Of a stretch of 64,000 nt of DNA, positions 8,267 through 18,669 are shown one piece after another. Both the position numbers and the translations under genes were made by a program. The stretch is from NCBI RefSeq assembly GCF_041261445.1, contig NZ_JBGCCU010000002.1, positions 558,001 to 622,000 of the forward strand. The letters are read 5' to 3'. Each line of letters starts with the position of its first letter. Position 1 is the stretch's first letter. The stretch comes from Catenulispora sp. EB89 (GTDB taxonomy: Bacteria; Actinomycetota; Actinomycetes; Streptomycetales; Catenulisporaceae). A model generated the notes under the pieces. It saw only the letters and a list, made by a program, of their open reading frames with translations. It had not been told where the DNA came from and searched no databases.

Positions 8267-8304
8267 TGTATAGTACATCTATGGCTAGGTTGTAGTTAGC
8301 AACC
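8267..8304. promoter_or_regulatory. MarR-type operator region
   Basis: The gap between the divergent genes holds TGTATAGTACA (8267-8277, arms TGTA/TACA) and GGTTG-N7-CAACC (8288-8304). On the minus strand the first site overlaps a TATACA -10-like hexamer in front of the marR gene, so binding would block its promoter. Confidence 0.55.
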
Positions 8305-8329
8305 AATTCGGAGGAAGAAGGCACGGCCG

Positions 8330-9454
8330 ATGAACGCGGCGACGAATCCGGCAGCGAGCCCGGCGATGAGCCCGACCCGGCAGCACCACCGGCAGGACCA
8401 GCACCCGCACCCGCACCCGCAGCAGGCGCAGGCGACGCAGACGGCCTCCGTCCGCCACGTCCTGGTACACCTGATCACCCCGCTCCTGATGTGCGTCGGG
8501 ATGGGGCTGGCCTACATGAGCGCGTTCATGGTGCCGCATCCGCACCACGTGAAGGTGGCCGTGATCGGCGAGGGGCCGCGGGTGACGGCGGTCGCGCAGG
8601 CGATCCAGAGCAAGGCCGGCGACGCGCTCCAGGTGTCCACGCTGCCCACCACCGACGCCGCGGTCGCGCAGCTGCACAGCCGGAACCTGGTCGGCGCGTT
8701 CGTCCCGGACCCGGCCAAGCCGCAGCTGTTCATCGCCGAGGGCGACAGCGACTCCTCGGCCACCGTCGCCACCAAGGTCTTCACCACGGTCGCCGCCGTC
8801 GAGGACAAGCCGCTGACCCTCACCGACGTGGCCCCGACCACCCCCGACGACCCGGCCAACTCAGGGCCCTTCTTCCTGATGATCGCCGTGAGCATCGGCT
8901 CCTACAGCGCGGTCGCCGCGATCGGCGCCGGCGCGGCCGGCTGGTCGTTGACGCGCAAGGCGGTCCTGGCCCTGGGCACCGCGACGGTGGTCAGCGTGAT
9001 CGGCGCGGCGCTGGCCGGCCCGGTGTTCCACCTCGCGCACCACAGCCTGGCCGGGGTGTGGGGACTGGCGTGGCTCTACTCGGCCTCGATCCTGCTGATC
9101 GGCGTGGGGCTGCACCCGTTCCTGAAGCGGTGGACCACGCTGGTGATGATGGTGCTGTTCGTGATGCTGAACTTCACCAGCTCCGGCGGATTGTTCCAGC
9201 CCGCGCTGCAGAACGGGTTCTTCGGCGGCCTGCACGCCTTCTGGAACGGCGCGGGCCTCGTCGAGGGCGTCCGGAGCCTGCTCTACTTCGGCGGGACCGG
9301 TGTCGCGCGGCACGCCTGGACGCTGGTCGGCTGGGTCGGCGTCGGGGTGCTGACCGTCGGCGCGGCGGCGCTGGCCGAGCGCCGGAACCGGGTGTCCGAG
9401 GACGAGACCGAGGCCGAGGCTGAAGAGGAGCTGGAAGAGCTCGTCGCCGTCTGA
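8330..9454 (+). CDS. MarR-linked membrane protein (DUF3533/YhgE-like)
   Basis: The 374-residue protein has a His/Gln/Pro-rich cytoplasmic N-terminus (1-43), one membrane helix (about 45-65), an external domain of about 110 residues, then five hydrophobic segments (about 178-345) and an acidic Glu-rich tail. This one-plus-five layout is that of ABC-2/YhgE-Pip-like permeases, often found behind MarR or TetR regulators and thought to export lipids or drugs. No ATPase partner is adjacent. The family name is tentative. Confidence 0.75.
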   Translation: MNAATNPAASPAMSPTRQHHRQDQHPHPHPQQAQATQTASVRHVLVHLITPLLMCVGMGLAYMSAFMVPHPHHVKVAVIGEGPRVTAVAQAIQSKAGDALQVSTLPTTDAAVAQLHSRNLVGAFVPDPAKPQLFIAEGDSDSSATVATKVFTTVAAVEDKPLTLTDVAPTTPDDPANSGPFFLMIAVSIGSYSAVAAIGAGAAGWSLTRKAVLALGTATVVSVIGAALAGPVFHLAHHSLAGVWGLAWLYSASILLIGVGLHPFLKRWTTLVMMVLFVMLNFTSSGGLFQPALQNGFFGGLHAFWNGAGLVEGVRSLLYFGGTGVARHAWTLVGWVGVGVLTVGAAALAERRNRVSEDETEAEAEEELEELVAV

Positions 9455-9478
9455 ACCACAGCCTCTCCTTCCATTAAC

Positions 9479-9505
9479 GCTGACCGGCTATTCCAGCCGG
9501 TCAGC
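9479..9505 (+). terminator. Rho-independent-type terminator
   Basis: GCTGACCGGCT (9479-9489) pairs perfectly with AGCCGGTCAGC (9495-9505) around a 5-base loop and is followed by a T-rich stretch TTTCCTCGTTTTA. It closes the MarR-linked membrane protein transcript. Confidence 0.85.
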
Positions 9506-9548
9506 TTTCCTCGTTTTATCGATGAACGATCCGTGAGATCTTGACCGG

Positions 9549-11033
9549 ATGGACGCGCCCGAGATCTCGATCATCCCCAAGCCGCTGCACATACAGGCCG
9601 GATCCGGCCGGCTCATGTTCGACTCCGCTGTCGTCGTGAACGCCTCCGTCGGCCACGCCGAACTCGGCCCCGAGGGCTACCAGCTGACCGTGGACGACAA
9701 CGGCATCACGTTCCTGGCCGGCACCAAGACCGGGATCTTCTACGCCGAGAAGACCCTGATGCAGCTCCTGCCCCCGGCCTCGCTGCGCACCGACGCCGGC
9801 GACAAGGCCTGGCCCCTCCCCCACGTGCAGATCACCGACGTCCCGCGCTTCCGCTGGCGCGGCGCGATGCTGGACGTGGCCCGGCACTTCCTGCCCAAGC
9901 GCGACGTGCTGCGCTTCCTGGACCTGATGGCGCTGCACAAGCTGAACGTGCTGCACTTCCACCTGACCGAGGACCAGGGCTGGCGCATTGAGATCAAGCA
10001 GTACCCGAAGCTCACCGAGGTCGGCGGCTGGCGCCGGGAGACGGTCGGCGACGGCAGGCCGCACGGCGGCTTCTACACCCAGGACGACATCCGCGAGATC
10101 GTCGCCTACGCCACCGAGCGGCACATCACGGTGGTGCCGGAGATCGACCTCCCCGGGCACTCCACGGCCGCCATCGCCGCCTACCCCGAGCTGGGCAACC
10201 AGGACGTGCCGAGCGCCCAGGAGCCGCGCGAGGTGTGGACGGAGTTCGGCATCGCCAAGACGGTGCTGAACGTCGAGGACGCGACCATCGAGTTCTACAA
10301 GACCGTCCTGGACGAGGTCTGCGAGCTGTTCCCGGGCGAGTTCGTCTGCCTCGGCGGCGACGAGTGCCCGAAGGACGAGTGGAAGGCCAGCGCGCGGGCC
10401 CAGGCCCGCAAGGCCGAGCTGGGGCTGGCGACCGAGGAGGACCTGCAGGCCTGGTTCATGAACCAGCTCGGCGCGCACGTCTCGGCCAAGGGCCGCAAGC
10501 TGCTGGGCTGGGACGAGATCCTGGAGGGCGAGCTGTTCCCGGGCACCGTCGTGTCCGCGTGGCGCAGCACCGAGTACGCGGTCGAGGCGGCCCGGCGCGG
10601 CCACGACACCCTGACCAGCCCGACCCGGTGGGTCTACTTCGACTACCGGCAGTCCGACGCGGACGGCGAGCCCGGCGCGCCCTGGGCCGCGCCGACGTCG
10701 CTGGAGCAGGCGTACAGCTTCGAGCCGGTCCCCGAGGACCTGCCCGAGGAGCTGGCGGGCCACGTCATCGGCTCCGAAGCCACGCTGTGGAGCGAGTACA
10801 TCCCGGACGCCCGGATCCACGACTACCAGTCCTGGCCGCGCCTGGCGGCCTTCTGCGAGACGGTGTGGTCCGCGCCGGGCCGGGACTACGCCGAGTTCCT
10901 GCCGCGTCTGACGAAGCACCTGGAGCGCCTGGACGCGCTGGGGGTGGAGTACCGGCCGCTGGACGGGCCGCATCCGTGGCAGAAGCAGCCGGCGCCGCGC
11001 TGGCGGGAGGACCCGCACGAGGCGGGCGAATAG
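9549..11033 (+). CDS. GH20 beta-N-acetylhexosaminidase
   Basis: The 494-residue protein contains a GH20 TIM barrel from about residue 100, with HFHLTEDQGWR at 136-146 and the catalytic pair Asp271-Glu272 in LGGDECPKDEW. The N-terminal ~90 residues match the small alpha/beta domain that precedes the barrel. Family members release terminal GlcNAc from chitobiose and related sugars by substrate-assisted catalysis. No signal peptide is visible, so it may act in the cytosol on imported chito-oligosaccharides. It feeds the GlcNAc pathway encoded at 16.5-21.7 kb and 38.2 kb; no dre site was found in front of it. Confidence 0.93.
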   Translation: MDAPEISIIPKPLHIQAGSGRLMFDSAVVVNASVGHAELGPEGYQLTVDDNGITFLAGTKTGIFYAEKTLMQLLPPASLRTDAGDKAWPLPHVQITDVPRFRWRGAMLDVARHFLPKRDVLRFLDLMALHKLNVLHFHLTEDQGWRIEIKQYPKLTEVGGWRRETVGDGRPHGGFYTQDDIREIVAYATERHITVVPEIDLPGHSTAAIAAYPELGNQDVPSAQEPREVWTEFGIAKTVLNVEDATIEFYKTVLDEVCELFPGEFVCLGGDECPKDEWKASARAQARKAELGLATEEDLQAWFMNQLGAHVSAKGRKLLGWDEILEGELFPGTVVSAWRSTEYAVEAARRGHDTLTSPTRWVYFDYRQSDADGEPGAPWAAPTSLEQAYSFEPVPEDLPEELAGHVIGSEATLWSEYIPDARIHDYQSWPRLAAFCETVWSAPGRDYAEFLPRLTKHLERLDALGVEYRPLDGPHPWQKQPAPRWREDPHEAGE

Positions 11034-11185
11034 TTCGCACGGAAAGCGTAGAAACCCGGGATCTCCTCGGAGCCGACCACTCAGTGCGGCTCCGGGGAGA
11101 TCTTTTGGTCACCGGGACCGGCCGCGATGAGCGACACTAGAAGGATGCCCGTCGCCCGACCCAAGCGCCGCGCCCGGAGGTATGC

Positions 11186-12832
11186 GTGACCTGCCTGATC
11201 GTCCAGTCCGACAAAACTCTCCTGCTCGAGATCGACCACCCTCAGGCCGAGGAGTGCCGCCGCGACATCGCCCCGTTCGCCGAACTGGAGCGGTCCCCGG
11301 AGCACATCCACACCTACCGCATCACCCCGCTGGCGCTGTGGAACGCGCGCGCCGCCGGCCACGACGCCGAGCAGGTCATCGACGCGCTGCTGCGGCACAC
11401 CCGGTACCCGGTGCCGCACTCGCTGCTGGTCGACATCGCCGACACCATGGACCGCTACGGCCGTCTCCGGCTGCTCCAGCACCCGACGCACGGCCTGGTC
11501 CTGGAGACCACCGACGTCCCGGTCCTGGAGGAAGTGGTCCGGCACAAGAAGGTGCAGCCGCTGATCGGCGAGCGCCTGGACGAGCACACCATCAAGGTCC
11601 ACCCCTCCGAACGCGGCACCCTCAAGCAGGTCCTGCTGAAGGTCGGCTGGCCCGCCGAGGACCTCGCGGGCTACGTGGACGGCGAACACCACGACATCGC
11701 CCTGCGCGAGGACGGCTGGACCCTGCGCCCGTACCAGAAGGAGGCCGCCGAAGGCTTCCGCCACGGCGGCTCCGGCGTGATCGTCCTCCCCTGCGGCGCG
11801 GGCAAGACGATCGTCGGCGCGGCCGCGATGGCCGGCGTCGAGGCGACGACGCTGATCCTGGTGACCAACACGGTCAGCGTCCACCAGTGGCGCAAGGAAC
11901 TCCTGAAGCGCACCACGCTCACCGAGGACGAGATCGGCGAATACTCCGGCGCCCGCAAGGAGATCCGCCCGGTCACCATCGCCACCTACCAGGTCCTCAC
12001 CCGCAAGACCAAGGGCGTCTACGCCAACCTGGAACTGTTCGACGCCCGCGACTGGGGCCTGATCGTCTACGACGAGGTCCACCTCCTGCCGGCCCCGGTC
12101 TTCCGCTTCACCGCCGACATCCAGTCCCGCCGCCGCCTCGGCCTGACCGCCACCCTGGTCCGCGAGGACGGCCTGGAAGGCGAGGTCTTCTCCCTGATCG
12201 GCCCCAAGCGCTTCGACGCCCCCTGGAAGGACATCGAAGCCCAGGGCTACATCGCCCCGGCGGACTGCGTGGAGGTCCGCGTCACCCTGACCGACCACGA
12301 ACGCCTCCGCTACGCGAGCTCCGAGCAGGAGGAGAAGTACCGCATCGCCTCCACCACCGCGACCAAGTCGAAGCTCGTCGAAGCCCTGGTGAAGAAGCAC
12401 GCAGGCGAGCCGACCCTGGTCATCGGCCAGTACCTGGAGCAACTGGACGACCTCGGCGAACGCCTGAACGCTCCGGTCCTGAAGGGCACCACCCCGGTGA
12501 AGGAGCGCGAGCGCCTGTACGAAGGCTTCCGCACCGGCGAGATCCCCACCCTGGTGGTGTCGAAGGTCGCGAACTTCTCGGTCGACCTGCCCGAGGCGAG
12601 CGTCGCGATCCAGGTGTCCGGCACCTTCGGCTCCCGCCAGGAGGAGGCACAGCGGCTCGGGCGCGTCCTGCGCCCGAAGGCCGACGGACGCGGCGCGCGG
12701 TTCTACGCGGTGGTGTCGCGCGACACCGTGGACCAGGAGTACGCGGCGCACCGGCAGCGGTTCCTGGCTGAGCAGGGGTACGCGTACCGGATCGCCGACG
12801 CGGACGATGTGTTCGCCGGCAAGGAGATTTAG
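11186..12832 (+). CDS. XPB-type DNA repair helicase
   Basis: The 548-residue superfamily 2 helicase has Walker A PCGAGKT at 202-208, DEVH at 296-299, the XPB-specific RED motif (VREDG, 325-329) and a C-terminal helicase domain with QEEAQRLGRVLRP (motif VI). About 180 residues precede the motor and include the XPB N-terminal domain. Bacterial XPB unwinds DNA 3'-5' and is linked to nucleotide excision repair. The GTG at 11186 has GGAGG 5 bases upstream; the ATG at 11182 is in another frame. It ends convergently with a HelD-like gene. Confidence 0.93.
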   Translation: MTCLIVQSDKTLLLEIDHPQAEECRRDIAPFAELERSPEHIHTYRITPLALWNARAAGHDAEQVIDALLRHTRYPVPHSLLVDIADTMDRYGRLRLLQHPTHGLVLETTDVPVLEEVVRHKKVQPLIGERLDEHTIKVHPSERGTLKQVLLKVGWPAEDLAGYVDGEHHDIALREDGWTLRPYQKEAAEGFRHGGSGVIVLPCGAGKTIVGAAAMAGVEATTLILVTNTVSVHQWRKELLKRTTLTEDEIGEYSGARKEIRPVTIATYQVLTRKTKGVYANLELFDARDWGLIVYDEVHLLPAPVFRFTADIQSRRRLGLTATLVREDGLEGEVFSLIGPKRFDAPWKDIEAQGYIAPADCVEVRVTLTDHERLRYASSEQEEKYRIASTTATKSKLVEALVKKHAGEPTLVIGQYLEQLDDLGERLNAPVLKGTTPVKERERLYEGFRTGEIPTLVVSKVANFSVDLPEASVAIQVSGTFGSRQEEAQRLGRVLRPKADGRGARFYAVVSRDTVDQEYAAHRQRFLAEQGYAYRIADADDVFAGKEI

Positions 12833-12880
12833 GGGTCCGGCCTGACGCCGAACCCGATGACCGCATGATGACGGCACAGA

Positions 12881-12910
12881 GATCCCGCCTGCCGCACGGC
12901 GGGCGGGATC
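12881..12910. terminator. Bidirectional terminator between convergent helicases
   Basis: GATCCCGCC (12881-12889) pairs with GGCGGGATC (ending 12910), with a further GCCG/CGGC pairing inside. It overlaps the stop codon of the minus-strand helicase gene and lies 49 bases after the XPB stop. Confidence 0.75.
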
Positions 12911-15092
12911 AGAAGTCGGTGCCGGTCAGCTGCACCGGCAGCGCCGCACTGTGCACCACATGCAACCGCGACACCGCGCGGGTCAGCACCACATACAGCC
13001 GCCGCAGCCCGCGGGGCTCGGCGGCGACGATCTCGGCCGGTTCGAGCACCAGTACCTGGTCGTACTCCAGACCCTTGGCCAGCGTCGCCGGCACCACGAT
13101 CAAGCGCGGCCCGACCGTCTCCGCCAGCAGCGACTCGACCAGTTCCGCCTCGGTCTCGGTCGCGCCCTCGATGGCCGGGGCGGCGGGCTCCGAGCCCAGA
13201 ACTGTGTGCTCGACACCCTCGGCGCTCAGCGCGGCGGCCACTTCGGCGACGCGGGCGTCGGCGGCGATCAGGCCGATCGAGCCCTCCTGGAGCGTCAGCG
13301 CGAGCTGCGCCGCCGTGACCATGGTGCCGACGAGGTCCGCTTCGCTCGGGACCGCGTCGATCTCCAGCGCGCCGCCCTGCTGTCGGACCGAGGTCGGCGG
13401 CAGCAGGCCCGGGGCCGCGTCGGGGAGGAGCTTGGCCGCGAAGTCGATGATCTGGCGGGGCACGCGGAAGCCGAGCGTCAGCTCCTCGATCACCGCCTCC
13501 GGCTTGCCGAGGTGCTTCAGCGTTTCCGCCCACGACGGCGTCGCCCACGGCGTGGTGCCCTGCGCGATGTCCCCGAGCACCGTGACGCTCCCGGTCGAGC
13601 AGCGCCGCCCGACCGCCCGGTACTGCATCGCCGACAGGTCCTGCGCCTCGTCGAGCACCACGTGCGCCAGCGACGGCAGCCGGTCGAGCTGGTCGTGCGC
13701 CTCGTCGATGAGGACCGCGTCGGCGCTGGACCACTTGGCGGTGCCCGCCGACCGCGGCGCCTTCGGACGCGTCGCTGTCCACAGAATCGCCGCCTGCTCC
13801 TCGGCTGTGAGGATGCCTTCGGCCGCGGCCGCGAGGACTTCGGCGTCGGCGTACAGCTCGAAGACGACCTTCAGCGGATCGATCGCCGGCCACAGCAGAT
13901 CCACGGCCTTGCGCACCTCGCTGGTCCGCGCGACAGCGTTCTGCGTCCGGTCGTCGGTGGTCTCCCCGGCGACCTCCATCCGGTACAGAACCGCGTGCGC
14001 GATGCGGGGCGCGAGCATGGCGCGCCCGGCGCCGTAGCGGACGTCGCGCTCCTTGGTGGCCTCGATCAGCTCGTCGATCTCGGAGGCCGGGACGCGCCAC
14101 CGCCGGGAGCCGCGGACGATCATGATCCCGTCCGGCAACGCTTCCTGAGCCGTGCGCAGCCGCGACCAGATGACGTTGTGCAGCACCTGCGCCATCCGCG
14201 CGTCGCCCTTGACGACGCCGGCTTCCGCGGGGTCCTGAGCCGTGATCTTCACCCGGGCCACCAGGTCGTCGACCGTGGTCTGGCCGACCTCGATCTCACC
14301 GAGCGCGGGCAGCACCTGCTCGATGTACTTCAGGAACTCCTTGTTGGGCCCGACGACCAGCGAGCCGCCCCGGCGCAGCCGGTCGCGGTGCGCGTAGAGC
14401 AGGAAGGCGACGCGGTGCAGCCCGACCGCGGTCTTCCCGGTGCCGGGCGCCCCCTGGACGCAGACGCTGACGTTGACGTCGGCCCGGACGATCTCGTCCT
14501 GCTCCGGCTGGATCGTCGACACGATGTCGCGCATCGGCCCCGAGCGCGGACGCTCGATCTCGTCGGTCAGGATGCGGCTGGCGCCGGGCTGCCCGGCGGG
14601 CGCGACCGCACCGGAAGCGGCGCCCCCGGCAGCCCCCGCGGCGTCGGACAGCGGCTCGTCCTCGTAACCGGTGATGGCCCCGTACGCGAACCCGAAGCGC
14701 CGTCGCCGGTCCAGGCCCATCGGCACCTTCGGCGTCGCCCGGTAGAAGGCGGTCGAGACCGGCGCACGCCAGTCGATGACCATCGGCTCGCCGGTGGCGT
14801 CGTGCACGTGCCGCCGCCCGATGTAGTAGCGCTCGGTACGGAACTCGCCGGCGTCGGCGCTGTCGCCGTAGTCGAGCCGGCCGAAGAACAACGGGACGTT
14901 CGGATCGTCCATCAGCGCCTTGGCCCGGGCCCTCAGGGCGGCGAGGAGGTTCTCGGTCGAGACGGCGTTGCCGCCCTGGGCCTTCAGAGTCAGTGCGTCC
15001 TCGCGCATCGCCTTCAGCGCGGCGCGGGACGCTTCGAGATGGGACTGCTCGCCGACCACGATCGGATCAGCGGCATCGCTGGATTCGGGCAT
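12909..15092 (-). CDS. HelD/HelR-like superfamily 1 ATPase
   Basis: The 727-residue protein has the HelD layout: an N-terminal coiled region (EQSHLEASRAALKAMREDALTLK), the conserved FYIGRRHVHD...VIDWRAPVSTAFYRA block at 88-119, Walker A GAPGTGKT at 214-221, VVLDEAQDLSAMQYRAVGRR (Walker B/motif II), and a C-terminal KGLEYDQVLVLEP...RRLYVVLTRAV motif. HelD removes or recycles stalled RNA polymerase; the actinobacterial HelR branch gives rifamycin tolerance. Assignment to HelR rather than HelD is inferred. The ATG at 15092 has CAGGAG 8 bases upstream, inside a hairpin. Confidence 0.88.
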   Translation of the reverse strand: MPESSDAADPIVVGEQSHLEASRAALKAMREDALTLKAQGGNAVSTENLLAALRARAKALMDDPNVPLFFGRLDYGDSADAGEFRTERYYIGRRHVHDATGEPMVIDWRAPVSTAFYRATPKVPMGLDRRRRFGFAYGAITGYEDEPLSDAAGAAGGAASGAVAPAGQPGASRILTDEIERPRSGPMRDIVSTIQPEQDEIVRADVNVSVCVQGAPGTGKTAVGLHRVAFLLYAHRDRLRRGGSLVVGPNKEFLKYIEQVLPALGEIEVGQTTVDDLVARVKITAQDPAEAGVVKGDARMAQVLHNVIWSRLRTAQEALPDGIMIVRGSRRWRVPASEIDELIEATKERDVRYGAGRAMLAPRIAHAVLYRMEVAGETTDDRTQNAVARTSEVRKAVDLLWPAIDPLKVVFELYADAEVLAAAAEGILTAEEQAAILWTATRPKAPRSAGTAKWSSADAVLIDEAHDQLDRLPSLAHVVLDEAQDLSAMQYRAVGRRCSTGSVTVLGDIAQGTTPWATPSWAETLKHLGKPEAVIEELTLGFRVPRQIIDFAAKLLPDAAPGLLPPTSVRQQGGALEIDAVPSEADLVGTMVTAAQLALTLQEGSIGLIAADARVAEVAAALSAEGVEHTVLGSEPAAPAIEGATETEAELVESLLAETVGPRLIVVPATLAKGLEYDQVLVLEPAEIVAAEPRGLRRLYVVLTRAVSRLHVVHSAALPVQLTGTDF

Positions 15093-15100
15093 GCCGGACT

Positions 15101-15169
15101 CCTGAAGAAGTAGAGGAAGGAACGCGCGCACGCCGGATCGGCGCCGATGCGCGTTGGAGGTTCTTCAGG
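15101..15169 (-). promoter_or_regulatory. Structured mRNA leader overlapping the helicase Shine-Dalgarno
   Basis: On the minus strand CCTGAAGAA (15169-15161) is perfectly complementary to TTCTTCAGG (15109-15101), the second copy forming part of the CAGGAG ribosome-binding site. Nested inside, AACGCGC (15155-15149) pairs with GCGCGTT (15127-15121), enclosing the palindrome ATCGGCGCCGAT. The whole could fold into one long hairpin that hides the Shine-Dalgarno. Confidence 0.55.
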
Positions 15170-15323
15170 CAGAGGTCCGCGCGGTTCGGTAAGAGTCGGA
15201 ACCGCCGTACGTGCCGGGCAAGGCGCAGTAGCCTAGCACAAGGGCGGCGTGGAGGCGGCATCGTGAATTCTCAGTGTCCCGGGCCGCCCGACGGCACCCG
15301 GGGCACTGTGGTTGACCTGCGCC

Positions 15324-15656
15324 TCACTTGTCCCAGCGGTACGCGCGCTCGACCTTTGCGACATGCACCGCATAGTGCTGATACCACTTGGCCCGGCCGT
15401 TGTCGCGGGTCTCGGCGTGCTCGGGATGGCGGTACCACTGCCGGATCGACTCCTCGTCGGAGAAGTACGCGACGGTGATCCCGAAACCGTTCGCATCGCG
15501 CGTGGAGTCGGCGCCGAGGAAGCCCGGCTGGCGGGTCACCAGTTCGGCCATGCGCTCGGCGGCTTCGGCGTAGCCATCGTCGCCCTCCAGGCGCTGCGAG
15601 GCGAATACGACCATGTAGTACGGCGGCTCGGGTGTTTCCGCAGGGCGGGTGGACAT
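15324..15656 (-). CDS. ABM-domain (antibiotic biosynthesis monooxygenase-like) protein
   Basis: The 110-residue protein matches the small ferredoxin-like ABM fold: YYMVVFASQRLEGDDGYAEAAERMAELVTRQPGFLGADSTRD, then GFGITVAYFSDEESIRQWYRHPEHAETRDNGRAKWY, the typical signature of YdhR/HmoA-like heme-binding or monooxygenase proteins. Most act on heme or small aromatic substrates; the substrate here is unknown. The ATG at 15656 is preferred over 15713 because GAGGGGG lies just upstream and the longer form adds an unconserved tail. No operon partner. Confidence 0.85.
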   Translation of the reverse strand: MSTRPAETPEPPYYMVVFASQRLEGDDGYAEAAERMAELVTRQPGFLGADSTRDANGFGITVAYFSDEESIRQWYRHPEHAETRDNGRAKWYQHYAVHVAKVERAYRWDK

Positions 15657-15729
15657 CGGGACCCCCTCGGGCGACGCTCGGCGATGGAGCCCCAGTGTGG
15701 CAGAGATGATCAACTCAGGGCGGATCGCG

Positions 15730-16428
15730 CTACCCCAGCTGCTGGCGCCAGACCGCGACCTTCTCCGCGTCCACCGGCGAATCCCAGGTCCCTGACACCC
15801 GTACCGCGGTCCCGACGTGGAACGCGTTCAGCCCGGCGGCACGCAGCCCCGGCAGCGCCTCCCGCGTCAGGCCGCCGCCGACCAGCACCCGCGGCCCGCC
15901 GAGCTCGCGCTCGCGCTCGGCCTCGGCGCGCAGCACCTCGGTGCCGTCGCCGGAGGCCTTGAAGCCGCCGGAGGTCAGGACGGTGTCCAGGCCGGGCATC
16001 TTGCGGATCGCGTCGTACACCGCGGCGCGGTCGGGGGCGGTGTCGATCGCCTTGTGGAAGGTCCACTTCGCGCCGCCGAGGGCGTCCAGAACCGCGCGGA
16101 CCGCCTCGACGTCGACCGTGCCGTCCGGATCGAGCCAACCCAGCACGAACTCGTCGGCGCCGGCCCGCCGCAGCGCCTCCGCCGTGTGCACGAGCTCTGC
16201 CACACCCTGCACGCCGCCGGCTGAGAAGCCGTCGCGGCGGCGGACCATCACCCGCAGCGGAACGTCCACGGCCGCGCGGATCGCCTCGAAGGTCTCCAGC
16301 GACGGGTCGAAGCCCGAGTACTCCATCGACGAGACCAGTTCCAGGCGGTCGGCACCGCCGGCGACCGCGGCACGGGCGTCGTCGGCGTCGACGGCGATGA
16401 CTTCCAGCAGGGGCGTCGGATCAGACAT
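15730..16428 (-). CDS. cutC: CutC family protein
   Basis: The 232-residue protein is a CutC TIM barrel: LEVIAVDADDARAAVAGGADRLELVSSMEYSGFDPSL, VRRRDGFSAGG, WTFHKAIDTAPD and LTSGGFKASGDG are family signatures. CutC was named for copper homeostasis in E. coli, but a direct copper role is disputed. In actinobacteria it often sits beside sugar-uptake genes, as here next to the PTS EIIC gene. The TTG/GTG alternatives upstream are less good than this ATG. Confidence 0.9.
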   Translation of the reverse strand: MSDPTPLLEVIAVDADDARAAVAGGADRLELVSSMEYSGFDPSLETFEAIRAAVDVPLRVMVRRRDGFSAGGVQGVAELVHTAEALRRAGADEFVLGWLDPDGTVDVEAVRAVLDALGGAKWTFHKAIDTAPDRAAVYDAIRKMPGLDTVLTSGGFKASGDGTEVLRAEAERERELGGPRVLVGGGLTREALPGLRAAGLNAFHVGTAVRVSGTWDSPVDAEKVAVWRQQLG

Positions 16429-16489
16429 AGGTGGCAGCCTGCCATGGATCGGTGATCGAGACGAACACCTGGCGGGGTGGGTTGTGTCG

Positions 16490-17815
<1,326 letters not shown>

Positions 17816-17891
17816 CAGGTGGTCCTCTCGGTGTGCCACGTAATGCCAAGCCCCGCTGTCGCGGGATGCGTGGTGAGCGCGCCCCGCCCGG

Positions 17892-18650
17892 TTACGGGTT
17901 GCGGACTATCGGACGCGCCGCCTGCGCGAGCGGCACCCAGAGCTGGTACCGGTCCGCGCGATAGGCAGACGTCGCATATTCCACTTGCACATCTTCTGCA
18001 AAAGAACGCCTCGCCATGACCAGGACTACGCCGTCAGAGCGAATGCCGAGCAGCGGCGCGTCCTCCGCGGTGGTGGTCGCGGCCTCGATCGACTGTTCGC
18101 CCCAGGTGAGTACGATCCCGTATTCCTCGGCAAGGTACCGGTATAGCGACTCCGGGGCGCCCACCTCAACCAAACCCGGCACGATCCGCTCCGGCAGGTG
18201 CGTGCGCTCGATGGCCATCGGGATGCCGTCGGCGTAGCGCAGCCGCACCAGGCGGACCACCGGCTCGCCGGATTCGACCTCCAGGTGGCCTGCGAGGGCG
18301 CTGGAGGCGTGGATGCGTTCGAAGGACAGCGTGCGGGAGCTGGCGGTCATGCCGCGGCGGCGCATGTCCTCGGTGAAGCCGACCAGGCGGATCTGCACGT
18401 CCATCTTCGGCTGCGCGACGTAGGTGCCGCGGCCGAGCCGGCGCTCCAGGCGGCCGTCGGCGACGAGCGCGTTGATCGCCTGACGCACCGTCATCCGGCT
18501 CAGGCCGTGCTGTTCGGCCAGATCGCGCTCGGACGGGATGGGGGAACCGGGCTCCATCCCGTCCGCGATCATCCGCCCCAGCAGGTCCTTGAGCTGCAGA
18601 TGCTTGGGCACGGAGCTGGTCGGGTCGATGCCCGCGGCCTCATCGCTCAT
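17892..18650 (-). CDS. dasR: GntR/HutC family regulator, DasR-like
   Basis: The 252-residue protein has a GntR winged helix (LKDLLGRMIADGMEPGSPIPSERDLAEQHGLSRMTVRQAINALVADGRLERRLGRGTYVA, about 20-79) and a UTRA ligand domain (about 95-240). It closely resembles Streptomyces DasR, the global repressor of GlcNAc uptake that is released by glucosamine-6-phosphate and also controls chitinases, development and antibiotics. A dre-like site lies just before its start, pointing to autoregulation. Its place between EIIC and EIIB genes supports the call. Confidence 0.9.
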   Translation of the reverse strand: MSDEAAGIDPTSSVPKHLQLKDLLGRMIADGMEPGSPIPSERDLAEQHGLSRMTVRQAINALVADGRLERRLGRGTYVAQPKMDVQIRLVGFTEDMRRRGMTASSRTLSFERIHASSALAGHLEVESGEPVVRLVRLRYADGIPMAIERTHLPERIVPGLVEVGAPESLYRYLAEEYGIVLTWGEQSIEAATTTAEDAPLLGIRSDGVVLVMARRSFAEDVQVEYATSAYRADRYQLWVPLAQAARPIVRNP

Positions 18651-18653
18651 GTC

Positions 18654-18669
18654 ACCGGACTAGACCACC
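18654..18669. promoter_or_regulatory. dre-like DasR operator before dasR
   Basis: ACCGGACTAGACCACC matches the dre consensus ACTGGTCTAGACCAGT at 12 of 16 positions, with the right half nearly perfect. It ends 4 bases upstream of the dasR start codon. A weaker half-site, ACTGGTGCCAAC, follows at 18688-18699. Confidence 0.6.

Noticed and set aside
15067..15261. 64-codon minus-strand frame overlapping the HelR leader, a possible leader peptide
   Set aside because: It is in another frame, has no ribosome-binding site and is Arg-rich in the way of random high-GC frames; the hairpin evidence stands without it.
17816..17891. GAGGACCACC before the EIIC gene as a dre site
   Set aside because: Only the GACCA core matches; the rest of the 16-mer fits poorly.
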